64,000 nucleotides of DNA from Streptomyces musisoli (GTDB lineage Bacteria; Actinomycetota; Actinomycetes; Streptomycetales; Streptomycetaceae). Below are positions 1 through 8,514 of the stretch, in pieces (the first letter of the stretch is position 1; each line of letters begins with the position of its first letter). The notes beneath the pieces are model-generated. The model ran no database searches, was not told the origin of the DNA, and saw nothing but the letters and a program-made list of their open reading frames with translations. The position numbers were made by a program, and so were the translations under genes. Location of the stretch: contig NZ_JAERRH010000001.1 in NCBI RefSeq assembly GCF_016741855.1, positions 186,001 to 250,000 of the forward strand, read 5' to 3'.

Positions 1-1262
1 TGCTGCGCGGAGCGGGTGGTGCCACCCTGCTCGCCGGGGCCGGCATACCTTTGCTGTCCGCCTGTGGAGGCAGCGGTTCCGGCTCTGATCCGAAGACCGT
101 CACGGTCGGCTCCAACGCCTCGGACGCGGTGCCGAAGGCAGCATTCGAGAGCGTGTACGCGGCCTTCAAGAAGCAGTCCGGCCTGACCGTCGACGTGAAC
201 ACGAAGGACCACAACACCTTTCAGGAGCAGATCAACTCCTACCTACAGGGCACTCCGGACGATGTGTTCAACTGGTTCGCCGGATACCGCATGCAGTTCT
301 TCGCGGCGAAGAAGCTGGCCACGCCGATCGACGACGTGTGGGCGAAGATCGGGGACAACTTCCCCGAGGCGATGAAGAAGCTCAGCAAGGGCGAGGACGG
401 CAAGTACTACTTCGTGCCGCTCACCACGTATCCGTGGGCGATCTTCTACCGCAGAAGCGTCTTCCGGCAGCACGGTTACCAGATCCCCGCCACGTGGGAC
501 GACTTCGTCGCCCTGCTGAAGCAGATGAAGAAGGACGGCCTGGTCCCGCTCGCCTTCGGCGACAAGGACGCCTGGCCGGCGATGGGCACCTTCGACCAGA
601 TCAACTTCCGTCTCAACGGCTACGACTTCCACGTCGAACTGATGTCGGGCAAGGCGTCCTGGACCGACGCCAAGGTGAAGGACGTCTTCGACCACTGGGC
701 CGAGATCCTGCCCTACCACCAGGACGGCTTCATGGGCCGTACCTGGCAGGACGCCGCGCAGACCCTGGTGTCGAAGAAGGCCGGCATGTACCTCCTGGGC
801 TCCTTCGTGGCCCAGCAGTTCACGAACAAGGCCGACCTGGACGACCTGGACTTCTTCGCCTTCCCGGAGATCAATTCCACGTACGGCCAGGACACGGTCG
901 AGGCACCGACCGACGGCTTCATGGTCAGCAAGTCCCCGAAGAACCACGCCGGTGTGGTCGAACTGCTGGAGTACCTGGGCAGCCCGGCGGCCGAGGCGCT
1001 GTACCTCAAGACCGACCCGAGCGTGGTGGCCGCCTCCGACAAGGCCGACACCTCCGCGTACTCGGCCCTTCAGAAGAAGGCGTTCGAGATGATCGGCGGC
1101 GCCAAGAGCCTCACCCAGTTCATGGACCGCGACAGCCGCCCCGACTTCACCTCCACGGTGATGCAGCCCGGCCTGCAGAAGTTCCTCCAGAACCCCAAGG
1201 GCGTGGACAGCCTGCTGTCGTCCGTCGAGCGCCAGAAGAAGACGATCTTCGCGTCCTCATGA
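1..1262 (+). CDS. ABC sugar importer, solute-binding lipoprotein (5' partial)
   Basis: Extracellular substrate-binding lipoprotein of a carbohydrate ABC importer. The gene enters from the left edge: the open frame starts at base 3 with a hydrophobic signal segment ending in the lipobox LSAC, so the cysteine near base 63 would be lipidated and the true start lies upstream. The body has the type-1 sugar-binding look (LTVDVNTKDH, VFNWFAGYRMQFF, PATWDDFVALLKQMK, DGFMVSKSPKN). Its ATGA stop overlaps the first permease gene, so the three genes form one operon. No ATPase is present; such Streptomyces systems usually share MsiK. The sugar cannot be told. Confidence 0.9.
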   Translation, partial: LRGAGGATLLAGAGIPLLSACGGSGSGSDPKTVTVGSNASDAVPKAAFESVYAAFKKQSGLTVDVNTKDHNTFQEQINSYLQGTPDDVFNWFAGYRMQFFAAKKLATPIDDVWAKIGDNFPEAMKKLSKGEDGKYYFVPLTTYPWAIFYRRSVFRQHGYQIPATWDDFVALLKQMKKDGLVPLAFGDKDAWPAMGTFDQINFRLNGYDFHVELMSGKASWTDAKVKDVFDHWAEILPYHQDGFMGRTWQDAAQTLVSKKAGMYLLGSFVAQQFTNKADLDDLDFFAFPEINSTYGQDTVEAPTDGFMVSKSPKNHAGVVELLEYLGSPAAEALYLKTDPSVVAASDKADTSAYSALQKKAFEMIGGAKSLTQFMDRDSRPDFTSTVMQPGLQKFLQNPKGVDSLLSSVERQKKTIFASS

Positions 1263-2251
1263 GCGGCCCGATGACCACCGACACGACGACGAAGACCCCG
1301 GCGCCGGCAGCCGTGCCACCGCCGGGGGCCGCGCCCGGGAAGAAGCGGGTCACGCACGGCCACCGGCGCCTGCTGACCCGCCGTGACCGGTTCACGCTCG
1401 CCGTGATGGCGGGCGTGCCCACCGTCCTGCACGTGATCCTGGTCTGGGTCACCGCCATCGCCTCGATCCTCCTCGCCTTCACCACCTGGGACGGCATCGC
1501 GTTCGACTCGATCAAGTGGGTCGGCCTGGACAATTTCCGCCAACTGTTCACCGAGAACCCGCAGTTCTGGCCGGCCGTCCAGCACAACCTCATCTGGTTC
1601 GCCGCGCTGATCCTGGTCCCGACGCCGTTCGGCCTGTTCCTCGCCGTCCAGCTGGACAAGCGGATCCGGTTCACGCGGGTCTACCAGACCGCGTTCTTCC
1701 TGCCCGTCGTCATCTCGATGGCGTGCATCGGCTTCGTCTGGCAGCTGGTCTACAACCCGGACACGGGCCTGATCAACAGCATCATCGGCGCCAACGAGCC
1801 CGGCCACTACATCGACTGGATCGGCGACCCCGACCTCAACCTGTGGGCCGTCCTGATCGCCGCGTCCTGGCGGCACGCCGGCTACATGATGATCCTCTAC
1901 CTGGCCGGCCTGAAGAGCGTCGACCCGTCGCTGCGGGAGGCCTCCGCGCTGGACGGCGCGAACGAGTGGCAGACGTTCCGGCACGTCATCTTCCCGACCC
2001 TGCGCCCGACCAACACGGTCGTCCTCGTCGTCACCATCATCGAGGCACTGCGCGCCTTCGACCTGGTCTTCGTCTTCAACAAGGGCGCCCAGGGCACCGA
2101 GTTGCTGTCGATCCTGGTCACCGACAACATCATCGGCGAGTCCAGCCGGATCGGCTACGGCTCCGCCATCGCCGTCGTCCTGCTGGTGATCTCCCTCGCG
2201 GTGATCATCCCGTATCTGATCGCCACCTTCCGGAAGGAGCGGCGCGCATGA
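1259..2251 (+). CDS. ABC sugar importer permease, MalF type
   Basis: Inner-membrane permease of the same importer, about 330 residues. A Pro/Ala/Thr-rich cytoplasmic N-terminus is followed by about six transmembrane segments, the first around FTLAVMAGVPTVLHVILVWV. The permease EAA loop is visible as EASALDGANEWQTFRHVIFP, the contact site for the ATPase. The start is ATG 1259, overlapping the lipoprotein stop as ATGA; an ATG 12 bases later is possible. Its own stop overlaps the next permease. Confidence 0.93.
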   Translation: MSGPMTTDTTTKTPAPAAVPPPGAAPGKKRVTHGHRRLLTRRDRFTLAVMAGVPTVLHVILVWVTAIASILLAFTTWDGIAFDSIKWVGLDNFRQLFTENPQFWPAVQHNLIWFAALILVPTPFGLFLAVQLDKRIRFTRVYQTAFFLPVVISMACIGFVWQLVYNPDTGLINSIIGANEPGHYIDWIGDPDLNLWAVLIAASWRHAGYMMILYLAGLKSVDPSLREASALDGANEWQTFRHVIFPTLRPTNTVVLVVTIIEALRAFDLVFVFNKGAQGTELLSILVTDNIIGESSRIGYGSAIAVVLLVISLAVIIPYLIATFRKERRA

Positions 2252-3135
2252 GCGGCACCACCGTCCCGCTGAAGCGGCGCGCCCCGGTCCGCCCGGCCCG
2301 GGTCCTGCTGCACGTGTTCCTCGCCGGTACGGCGCTGGCGTGGCTGGCCCCGCTGCTGTGGGCGGTCTTCTCGGCCCTGCGCCCGTACAGCGAGACCAGC
2401 GACAAGGGCTACGTCTCCTGGCCGGACACGCTGAGTTTCGACAACTTCACGAACGCCTTCCAGCAGTCGGTCATGCTCCACTACTTCGGCAACACGCTGG
2501 TGATCGCCATCCCGGCCGTGCTGCTGACGCTGTTCCTGTCCTCCTGTGTCGCCTTCTACGTCAGCCGGTTCGACTTCCGCCTCAACCTCGCGCTGCTGCT
2601 GGTGTTCACGGCGGGCAACCTGCTCCCCCAGCAGGTCCTCATCACCCCGCTGTACCGGCTGTACCTGCTCACGGACCTGCCGGGCATCACCGCGAGCGGC
2701 AAGCTGTACGACTCCGCGCTGGGCCTCGTCCTGATCCACGTGGCGTTCCAGTCCGGGTTCTGCGCGTTCGTGCTGAGCAACTACATGCGCTCGCTCCCGC
2801 ACGAGCTGACCGAGGCCGCCCTGGTCGACGGCGCCTCGGTGTGGCGGCTGTACTGGCAGATCACGCTGCCGCTGTGCAAGCCGGCGATGGCGGCCCTCGC
2901 GACCCTGCTGTCCATCTGGATCTACAACGACTTCTTCTGGGCCCTCGTGCTGATCTCGACGGGCGAGAACATGCCGATCACCTCGGCGCTGAACAACCTG
3001 TCCGGGCAGTACTTCACCGACCCCAACCTGGTCGCCGCCGGCTCCCTGCTGACCGCGATCCCCACCCTGGTCGTCTACTTCGCGCTTCAGCGCCAGTTCG
3101 TCAGCGGCCTGACGCTCGGCTCGAGCAAGGGCTGA
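2248..3135 (+). CDS. ABC sugar importer permease, MalG type
   Basis: Second membrane subunit, about 295 residues, MalG-like. Six hydrophobic segments are visible, and the EAA loop appears as TEAALVDGASVWRLYWQITLP. The C-terminal QRQFVSGLTLGSSKG ending is typical of sugar permeases of this group. The start ATG overlaps the previous stop (ATGA), so translation is probably coupled. It is the last gene of the operon; a GC-rich inverted repeat lies just downstream. Confidence 0.93.
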   Translation: MSGTTVPLKRRAPVRPARVLLHVFLAGTALAWLAPLLWAVFSALRPYSETSDKGYVSWPDTLSFDNFTNAFQQSVMLHYFGNTLVIAIPAVLLTLFLSSCVAFYVSRFDFRLNLALLLVFTAGNLLPQQVLITPLYRLYLLTDLPGITASGKLYDSALGLVLIHVAFQSGFCAFVLSNYMRSLPHELTEAALVDGASVWRLYWQITLPLCKPAMAALATLLSIWIYNDFFWALVLISTGENMPITSALNNLSGQYFTDPNLVAAGSLLTAIPTLVVYFALQRQFVSGLTLGSSKG

Positions 3136-3143
3136 GGCCGTGG

Positions 3144-3257
3144 TCAGCGGGCCGCGTCCAGCGGGGCCCGCTGCTCCCCGGCGAGTTCCCGGCCGACGGC
3201 GGCGAGGGGCTCGTCGCGGCGGGTGGCCGGGGCGGTGCCGATCGTGCGGTACTTCAT
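3144..3257 (-). pseudogene. Possible aldo/keto reductase N-terminal relic (37 codons)
   Basis: A short reading frame on the minus strand begins MKYRTIGTAPATRR, which resembles the start of Streptomyces aldo/keto reductases (MKYRTIGTDPATRR-like, from memory). The match stops after about 14 residues and the frame ends after 37 codons, so the rest of a roughly 330-residue enzyme is missing. Read as a deletion remnant; it could be a chance frame. Confidence 0.35.
3145..3173 (+). terminator. Possible terminator after the ABC operon
   Basis: Perfect 9-bp inverted repeat CAGCGGGCC / GGCCCGCTG with an 11-base loop, starting 10 bases after the permease stop. There is no T-run, which is usual in Streptomyces. 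It overlaps the end of a small relic ORF on the other strand. Confidence 0.5.
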
Positions 3258-3395
3258 GCCGGTCCCCGCCGTGCAGCGCCGATACCACGGAAGCCTTCAG
3301 GTTGAAGTACACACGCAGTCAGGGGACTTGAAGAGTGGCGCGGCTGCTGATGGGATGCGCGGCACCACACGACGCCGCCGGCCCGGAGGTTCCCT

Positions 3396-4763
3396 GTGCT
3401 GCGAGCGATTCTGACGGCGAGCGCGGTCGTCGCCGCGCTGCTTGCCCCCGCCACCGCCCACGCCGAGGAGACAGGGCAGAACGTGCCCCGGCTCACCGAC
3501 CGGCAGGGGCGGGTCCTCACCCTGCACGGCTGGAACATCGAGGACAAGACGCACCGCGGTGCGAACGCCCTCACCGGCATCACCGAACGCCATCTGCGCG
3601 ACATGCGGGCCAAGGGCTTCGACTTCGCCCGGCTGCTGGTCTTCTGGGACGACCTGGAGCCGGAGCCGGGCCGCTACAGCCGGAGTTACCTGCGGCGGAT
3701 CGAGCGCATCCTCGACTGGGCGGAACGCTACGACGTGAAGGTGGTCATCGACGCCCACCAGGACGTCTTCGGGCCCGCCTTCGGCCACCGCGGGATACCC
3801 GAGTGGGCGACCAGGACCGACGGGCTGCCCTTCACCGCGCATCCGGACGACTGGTTCGCCGAGTACTTCGAGCCGGCCGTGCAGCGCGCCTTCACGCACC
3901 TGTACGAGGACGAGGACCTCCGCAGCGCCCAGGCGCGGATGTGGCGTACGCTCGCCACCCGCTTCGCCCACCACCCGGCCGTGCTGGGCTACGACCTCGT
4001 CAACGAGCCGATGGGCGAGGCGTACCCCGGGGAAGACCTGGCGACGGCCGCCCGCAGGATCGAATGCGACCAGCTCACCCCGATGTACAACCGCCTGGCC
4101 GACGCGGTACGGCCGGCCGACCGGGACGCCTGGGTGTTCGTCGAGCCGACCCCCCTCGTGGGCGAGGGCGTGCCGACCGGTCTCGGCCGTGTCGACGATC
4201 CCCGGGTCGTGTACGCGCCGCATTTCTACAACACCGCCATGGAGGCGGGCGCCGACTACGATCCCGGGGCCGGCTGGATCGAGGCGTACGAGCGGGCCGT
4301 CACCGCCTATCCGAAGCGTTACGGGGTCCCGGTCGTGGTCGGCGAGTGGGGTCCGCTGAACAACGACCTGCCGCACATGAACCGTTTCTACCGGGACGCG
4401 ATGGCCTCCCTGGGCCGCTATGCCTCGGGCTGGGCGGGCTATGTGTGGTGTTACGGCGGGGGGTACTGCGCGGTCGACGGCACCGGCGCCTTCCGCACCA
4501 ACAAGGAGCTGACCGCCGAGCCGTACGCGGAGTCGGTGGCGGGCACGGTCGGCTCCGCGTCGTTCGACTCCGGATCCGGCGTGTACCGGCTCGCCTACCG
4601 CGCGGCCGCGCACGGCTCCCGGGTGACCGTGCTGTCCCTGCCGCCGGGCGCCTGGCGGATCACGGCGGGCGGCGGCGCACGCGTCCTGCGCCGGTCCGCC
4701 GGCCGGGCCTGGGTCCTGGCCGCCCGGGGCAGCCGCGCGACGGTCACCGCGGAACGGGGCTGA
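3396..4763 (+). CDS. Secreted glycoside hydrolase family 5 (endoglycoceramidase-like)
   Basis: Predicted secreted glycosidase of 455 residues. A signal peptide with Ala-rich core ends at about AHA-EE (residues 22-25). The GH5 barrel follows: LHGWNIEDK near 43, FARLLVFWDDLEPEPGRY, VVIDAHQDVFG, the acid/base in LVNEP (Glu204) and the nucleophile in VVVGEWGP (Glu317). The DAHQD and NEP contexts with a beta-rich C-terminal domain (about 365-455) resemble the endoglycoceramidase branch of GH5, which cleaves glycans from ceramide; cellulase-like specificity is the alternative. The GTG start is supported by GGAGG seven bases upstream. Confidence 0.85.
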   Translation: MLRAILTASAVVAALLAPATAHAEETGQNVPRLTDRQGRVLTLHGWNIEDKTHRGANALTGITERHLRDMRAKGFDFARLLVFWDDLEPEPGRYSRSYLRRIERILDWAERYDVKVVIDAHQDVFGPAFGHRGIPEWATRTDGLPFTAHPDDWFAEYFEPAVQRAFTHLYEDEDLRSAQARMWRTLATRFAHHPAVLGYDLVNEPMGEAYPGEDLATAARRIECDQLTPMYNRLADAVRPADRDAWVFVEPTPLVGEGVPTGLGRVDDPRVVYAPHFYNTAMEAGADYDPGAGWIEAYERAVTAYPKRYGVPVVVGEWGPLNNDLPHMNRFYRDAMASLGRYASGWAGYVWCYGGGYCAVDGTGAFRTNKELTAEPYAESVAGTVGSASFDSGSGVYRLAYRAAAHGSRVTVLSLPPGAWRITAGGGARVLRRSAGRAWVLAARGSRATVTAERG

Positions 4764-4972
4764 CCCCACGCCGGGCGCCCGGGACCGAAGCGCCACACCG
4801 GGCGCCCCGATGCGCCTTCCCCCTCCGGCCCCCGCTCCCGCATGACGGCCGGAAACCATCGGCTGAACCGGCAGGCGCTCCGGCCCCCGAAAGGCCCACG
4901 AAAGGTTCCCGGAAATGGTCGAAGGCCGTGCCGAATTGCTCCGACACGGCCTCCGACCTGCAACTTCGCAAG

Positions 4973-5046
<74 letters not shown>

Positions 5047-5151
5047 TTGCGCTCACGCGCGGTGTCCCGCGTGATCGTGCGAACAGCACTTTACCCCACG
5101 CTCGGGGGCGCGCCGAAGAAGGCCCGGGCGGGGAGAGGGACAATCGGCCGT

Positions 5152-5658
5152 ATGACGAACGCGGGCGCATCGGAGGCCAGGGACCGGGACGAGGCCGGGC
5201 GGGCCCGGAACGCGCGGCCCCGGGACGGGCTGGGGCGCCCGCTGCCCTATGGCGGGGAGGGCGTCCCCCGGCAGCCGGAGGGGGTCCTGCGGGCACCGGA
5301 GGAGACGGTGGCCGAGGCGCAGGCGCTGCTGGTGGCGGGGCGGCCGTTCCACGCGCACGAGGTGTTCGAGGACGCCTGGAAGTCGGGACCGGAGGAGGAG
5401 CGCGCGCTGTGGCGGGGGCTGGCGCAGCTGGCGGTGGGGCTCACCCACGCGGCCCGTGGGAACACCGTCGGCGGGGCCCGGCTGCTGCGGCGCGGCGCGG
5501 GCGCCGTCGAGGAGTGGGAGACCGGGCAGGGCGAGGACCGGCCGTACGGACTGGATCTGCCCGGGCTCGTCCGGTGGGCACGGGAACTGGCGGGACGCGT
5601 GGAGCGGGACTCGGCACCGGTGGACCCCCGCGGCGAGGCACCCCGGCTGGGCCCCTGA
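5152..5658 (+). CDS. DUF309 family protein
   Basis: Small helical protein of 168 residues with the DUF309 signature: ALLVAGRPFHAHEVFEDAWKSGPEEER, then LWRGLAQLAVGLTHAARGNTVGGARLLRRGA. The HEVFE and W residues are the conserved core of this uncharacterised family. The N-terminal 45 residues are Arg/Gly/Pro-rich and probably disordered. ATG 5152 is the first good start in frame. No function is known. Confidence 0.88.
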   Translation: MTNAGASEARDRDEAGRARNARPRDGLGRPLPYGGEGVPRQPEGVLRAPEETVAEAQALLVAGRPFHAHEVFEDAWKSGPEEERALWRGLAQLAVGLTHAARGNTVGGARLLRRGAGAVEEWETGQGEDRPYGLDLPGLVRWARELAGRVERDSAPVDPRGEAPRLGP

Positions 5659-5702
5659 CGGGGGGCGATCCGTCGCCGAGGGCCCGGGCCGGCCGTCGTC
5701 GC

Positions 5703-5732
5703 GGCGCGCGCGGACGTACGGGCGCGCGCGCC
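5703..5732. terminator. GC hairpin between the DUF309 gene and cobF
   Basis: A 9-bp inverted repeat GGCGCGCGC / GCGCGCGCC with a 12-base loop sits 45 bases after the DUF309 stop. It may terminate that gene; simple GC alternation weakens the case. Confidence 0.35.
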
Positions 5733-5791
5733 GTCGCTGGGTGTGTGGAGGCGGTGGACGCGCTGTCAGTGGCATGCGGCAGACTCGGAGC

Positions 5792-6565
5792 GTGCGAAAG
5801 ATTCATGTCATCGGTATCGGCGCGGGCGACCCCGACCAGCTGACCCTTCAGGCGGTCAAGGCCATGCGGGGCACGGACGTGTTCTTCCTGCTCGACAAGG
5901 GCGAGGTGAAGAACGATCTCACCCAGCTCCGCCGGGACATGCTGGACGCGCACCTGCCGGCGGGGTCGTACCGGACGGTGGAGGCCCGGGACCCGGAGCG
6001 GGACCGCAAGGCGGGCGGGGCGGCCTACTCGCCGGCCGTCGGCGACTGGCGCAGCGCCCGTGCCGGGATCTACGCGCGGCTGATCGCCGAGGAGCTGGAC
6101 GAGGACGGCACCGGCGCCTTCCTGGTGTGGGGCGACCCGGCGCTGTACGACAGCACGCTGGCGATCCTCCAGGAGGTGCTGGAGCAGGGCGCGGTGGAGT
6201 TCACGTACGACGTGGTGCCGGGCGTCAGCAGTGTCTCCGCGCTGGTCGCCCGGCACCGCACGGGTCTGAACCGGGTCGCCCGGCCGGTGCAGATCACCAC
6301 CGGCCGGCGGCTGGCCGAGGGCTTCCCCGAGGGGGTGGACGACGTGGTCGTGATGCTGGACGCCCACCAGGCCTTCCGGGGGTACGCCGAGGAGGACATG
6401 GACATCTACTGGGGCGCCTACATAGGCACGCCGGACGAGATCCTCGTCTCCGGGCCGATCGCCGAGGCCGGTCCGCGCATCGAGCGGCTGCGGGCCGAGG
6501 CACGGGAGCGCAAGGGCTGGATCATGGACACGTACCTGCTGCGCAGGAACCCGGGCGACGCCTGA
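5792..6565 (+). CDS. cobF: Precorrin-6A synthase (deacetylating)
   Basis: SAM-dependent methyltransferase of aerobic cobalamin synthesis, which methylates C-1 of precorrin-5 with loss of acetate to give precorrin-6A. The tetrapyrrole methylase fold is clear: IHVIGIGAGDPDQLTLQAVKAM at the N-terminus, FLVWGDPALYDST, and VVPGVSSVSALVARH. At 257 residues it has the usual length. GTG 5792 places the glycine-rich SAM loop right after the start. The neighbour facing it is cobK, the next enzyme in the pathway. Confidence 0.93.
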   Translation: MRKIHVIGIGAGDPDQLTLQAVKAMRGTDVFFLLDKGEVKNDLTQLRRDMLDAHLPAGSYRTVEARDPERDRKAGGAAYSPAVGDWRSARAGIYARLIAEELDEDGTGAFLVWGDPALYDSTLAILQEVLEQGAVEFTYDVVPGVSSVSALVARHRTGLNRVARPVQITTGRRLAEGFPEGVDDVVVMLDAHQAFRGYAEEDMDIYWGAYIGTPDEILVSGPIAEAGPRIERLRAEARERKGWIMDTYLLRRNPGDA

Positions 6566-6574
6566 CGGCTGCAC

Positions 6575-6771
6575 GGCACGGGCGCCCCCGGCCACCTCAC
6601 GCCGGCCACGACCGGGCCGTGTGCGCCTTGTCCGGCCGGTTACGCGGTCACGCCGGCGCGCGTTGCCCCCAGGGTTCTCGTGCCGGCGGCACGGGCGCCC
6701 CCCGGGCACCTCACGCCGTCCACGACCGGGCCGTGTGCGCCTGCTCCGGGCCGTTTCGGGGTCAAGCCGGG
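6575..6771. repeat. Direct repeat between cobF and cobK (two copies)
   Basis: A roughly 84-base segment at 6575-6658 recurs at 6688-6771, offset 113 bases, with scattered differences. Both copies begin GGCACGGGCGCCCCC and contain CACGACCGGGCCGTGTGCGCC-like sequence. The second copy runs into the last codons of cobK, so the first looks like a duplicate of the cobK 3' end and its flank. No gene is seen here. Confidence 0.8.
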
Positions 6772-7508
6772 CCGAGTCCCAGCCGGCGCAGTACGCCCGC
6801 CGTGTCGGGTACCGCCGGCACGTCCCGCGGGAGCGGAGGGCGGCGTACGACGACGACGGGCAGGCCGAGTTCCCGCGCCGCGGTCAGTTTCGCGGCCGTG
6901 GCCTCGCCCCCGCTGTCCTTGGTCACCAGCACGTCGATGCGATGGGCGCGCAGCAGCCGCGTCTCGTCGGCGACGGTGAACGGGCCGCGCGCGAGGACCG
7001 GTTCGGTGTCCGGCGGCAGGGGCGGGTCGGGCGGGTCGACCGACCGTACGACGAAGTGCAGGTCCGCCAGGTGCGCGAAGGCGGCGAGGCCCAGGCGTCC
7101 GGTGCTGAGGAACACCCGGCGGCCGAGGCCGGGCAGCACCTCGGCGGCCCCGGCCAGGGAGGGGACGTCGTACCAGCGGTCGCCGGGGACCGGCCGCCAG
7201 CCGGGGCGGCGCAGCACCACCGCCGGCACTCCGGTGGCCGCCGCCGCCCGGGCCGCATTGGCCGTGATGGTCTCGGCGAAGGGGTGGGTGGCGTCGACCA
7301 GGGCGTCCACGTGGTGCGTGCGCAGCCAGTCGGCCAGGCCCTGCGCGCCGCCGAAGCCGCCGATCCGTACCTCGCCCGCCACCGCTCCCGGCCGGGCGAC
7401 CCGGCCCGCCAGGGAGGTGGTGACCCGGATGCCGGGCCGGGCGGCGAGGTCGGCGGCGAGGCTGCGGGCCTCGGCGGTGCCGCCGAGGATCAGGACGTGC
7501 GCGGGCAT
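6762..7508 (-). CDS. cobK: Precorrin-6A reductase
   Basis: NADPH-dependent reduction of precorrin-6A to precorrin-6B in aerobic cobalamin synthesis, 248 residues. Visible signatures are the N-terminal nucleotide-binding start HVLILGGTAEARSLAADL, DALVDATHPFAETITANA, RVFLSTGRLGL, and LVTKDSGGEATAAKLTAA near the C-terminus, all typical of CobK/CbiJ. It converges with cobF, which makes its substrate. ATG 7508 begins two residues before the first beta strand. Confidence 0.93.
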   Translation of the reverse strand: MPAHVLILGGTAEARSLAADLAARPGIRVTTSLAGRVARPGAVAGEVRIGGFGGAQGLADWLRTHHVDALVDATHPFAETITANAARAAAATGVPAVVLRRPGWRPVPGDRWYDVPSLAGAAEVLPGLGRRVFLSTGRLGLAAFAHLADLHFVVRSVDPPDPPLPPDTEPVLARGPFTVADETRLLRAHRIDVLVTKDSGGEATAAKLTAARELGLPVVVVRRPPLPRDVPAVPDTAGVLRRLGLGPA

Positions 7509-7568
7509 AGGGGTGAGGGTACGAGGTCGTGCGGGCCGGTCCGGCGTCCGGGTCGCTACGGTCGGGCC

Positions 7569-8360
7569 ATGGAGTCCATGGCGTCCGTGCGTGCCGTCCT
7601 GATCGACATCGACGGGGTCCTCACCGTGTCCTGGAAACCGCTGCCCGGTGCGGTGGAGGCGCTGCGCGCCCTGCGCACGGCCGGGCTCGGCGTGGCCCTG
7701 GTGACCAACACGACCTCCCGGACCCGGGCGTCGATCGCCGAGACACTGTCGGCGGCCGGTTTCGAGGTGGGCGCCGAGGACGTGCTGACCGCGCCCGCCG
7801 TCACCGCCGCCCGTCTCGCCGAGCGCTTCCCGGGTGCCCGCTGCACGCTGCTCAACGACGGGGACATCGCCGCGGACCTCGGTGGCATCACCCTGGTCGA
7901 GGAGGGCGCCGATGTGGTCGTGGTCGGCGGGGCCGGGCCGGGGTTCGACTACGCGGCGCTCAACCGGGCCTTCGGCGAGCTTCAGCGCGGCGCGCGGCTG
8001 GTCGCCATGCACCGCAATCTGTACTGGCGCACCGAGGACGGGCTGCAACTGGACTCCGGTGCCTTCCTGGTGGGGCTGGAGCGGGCGGCGCGGGTGGAGG
8101 CCGAGGTCACCGGCAAACCGTCCCGGGCGTTCTTCGAGGCCGCGCTGGCCCGCCTGGACGTGGACGCGGAAGCGGCGCTGATGGTGGGCGACGACATCGA
8201 GTCGGACGTGCTCGCGGCACAGCGGGCCGGGCTCACGGGGGTGCTGGTGAAGACGGGCAAGTACCGGCCGGAGACGCACGAGGACGCCAGTGGCACCCCG
8301 GACCACGTCGTGGACTCCTTCGCGGACGTCCCGGGGCTGCTGGGGCTGGGACCCGTCTGA
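7569..8360 (+). CDS. HAD-superfamily subfamily IIA hydrolase
   Basis: Phosphatase-like protein of 263 residues, closest in pattern to LHPP/HDHD2-type HAD-IIA enzymes. Motif I is LIDIDGVLT (Asp13 nucleophile, Asp15), motif II VTNTTSRTR, the motif III lysine lies in EVTGKPSRAFF, and motif IV is MVGDDIESDV. The cap-region sequence MHRNLYWRTEDGLQLDSGAFLVGLE is also typical. It diverges from cobK with 60 bases between the starts. The substrate is unknown. Confidence 0.88.
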   Translation: MESMASVRAVLIDIDGVLTVSWKPLPGAVEALRALRTAGLGVALVTNTTSRTRASIAETLSAAGFEVGAEDVLTAPAVTAARLAERFPGARCTLLNDGDIAADLGGITLVEEGADVVVVGGAGPGFDYAALNRAFGELQRGARLVAMHRNLYWRTEDGLQLDSGAFLVGLERAARVEAEVTGKPSRAFFEAALARLDVDAEAALMVGDDIESDVLAAQRAGLTGVLVKTGKYRPETHEDASGTPDHVVDSFADVPGLLGLGPV

Positions 8361-8514
8361 CGATTCCCTCCGCCGATTCCCGCCCTCGGCGCGCGTGGCG
8401 AACGTCCGTGAAAATGGTGAGCGGGCGGAGCAACCCTGCCCCCGCCCCATGAGTCACACAGGCGTCACCGGTTTCACATGCTTTCCCTTGGTCCAGAAGG
8501 GGCCCACTCTCCTG

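Noticed and set aside
5249..5791. N-terminal extension of cobF into the DUF309 region
   Set aside because: The upstream frame is an Arg/Gly/Pro-rich shadow of the DUF309 gene; the CobF fold starts at GTG 5792.
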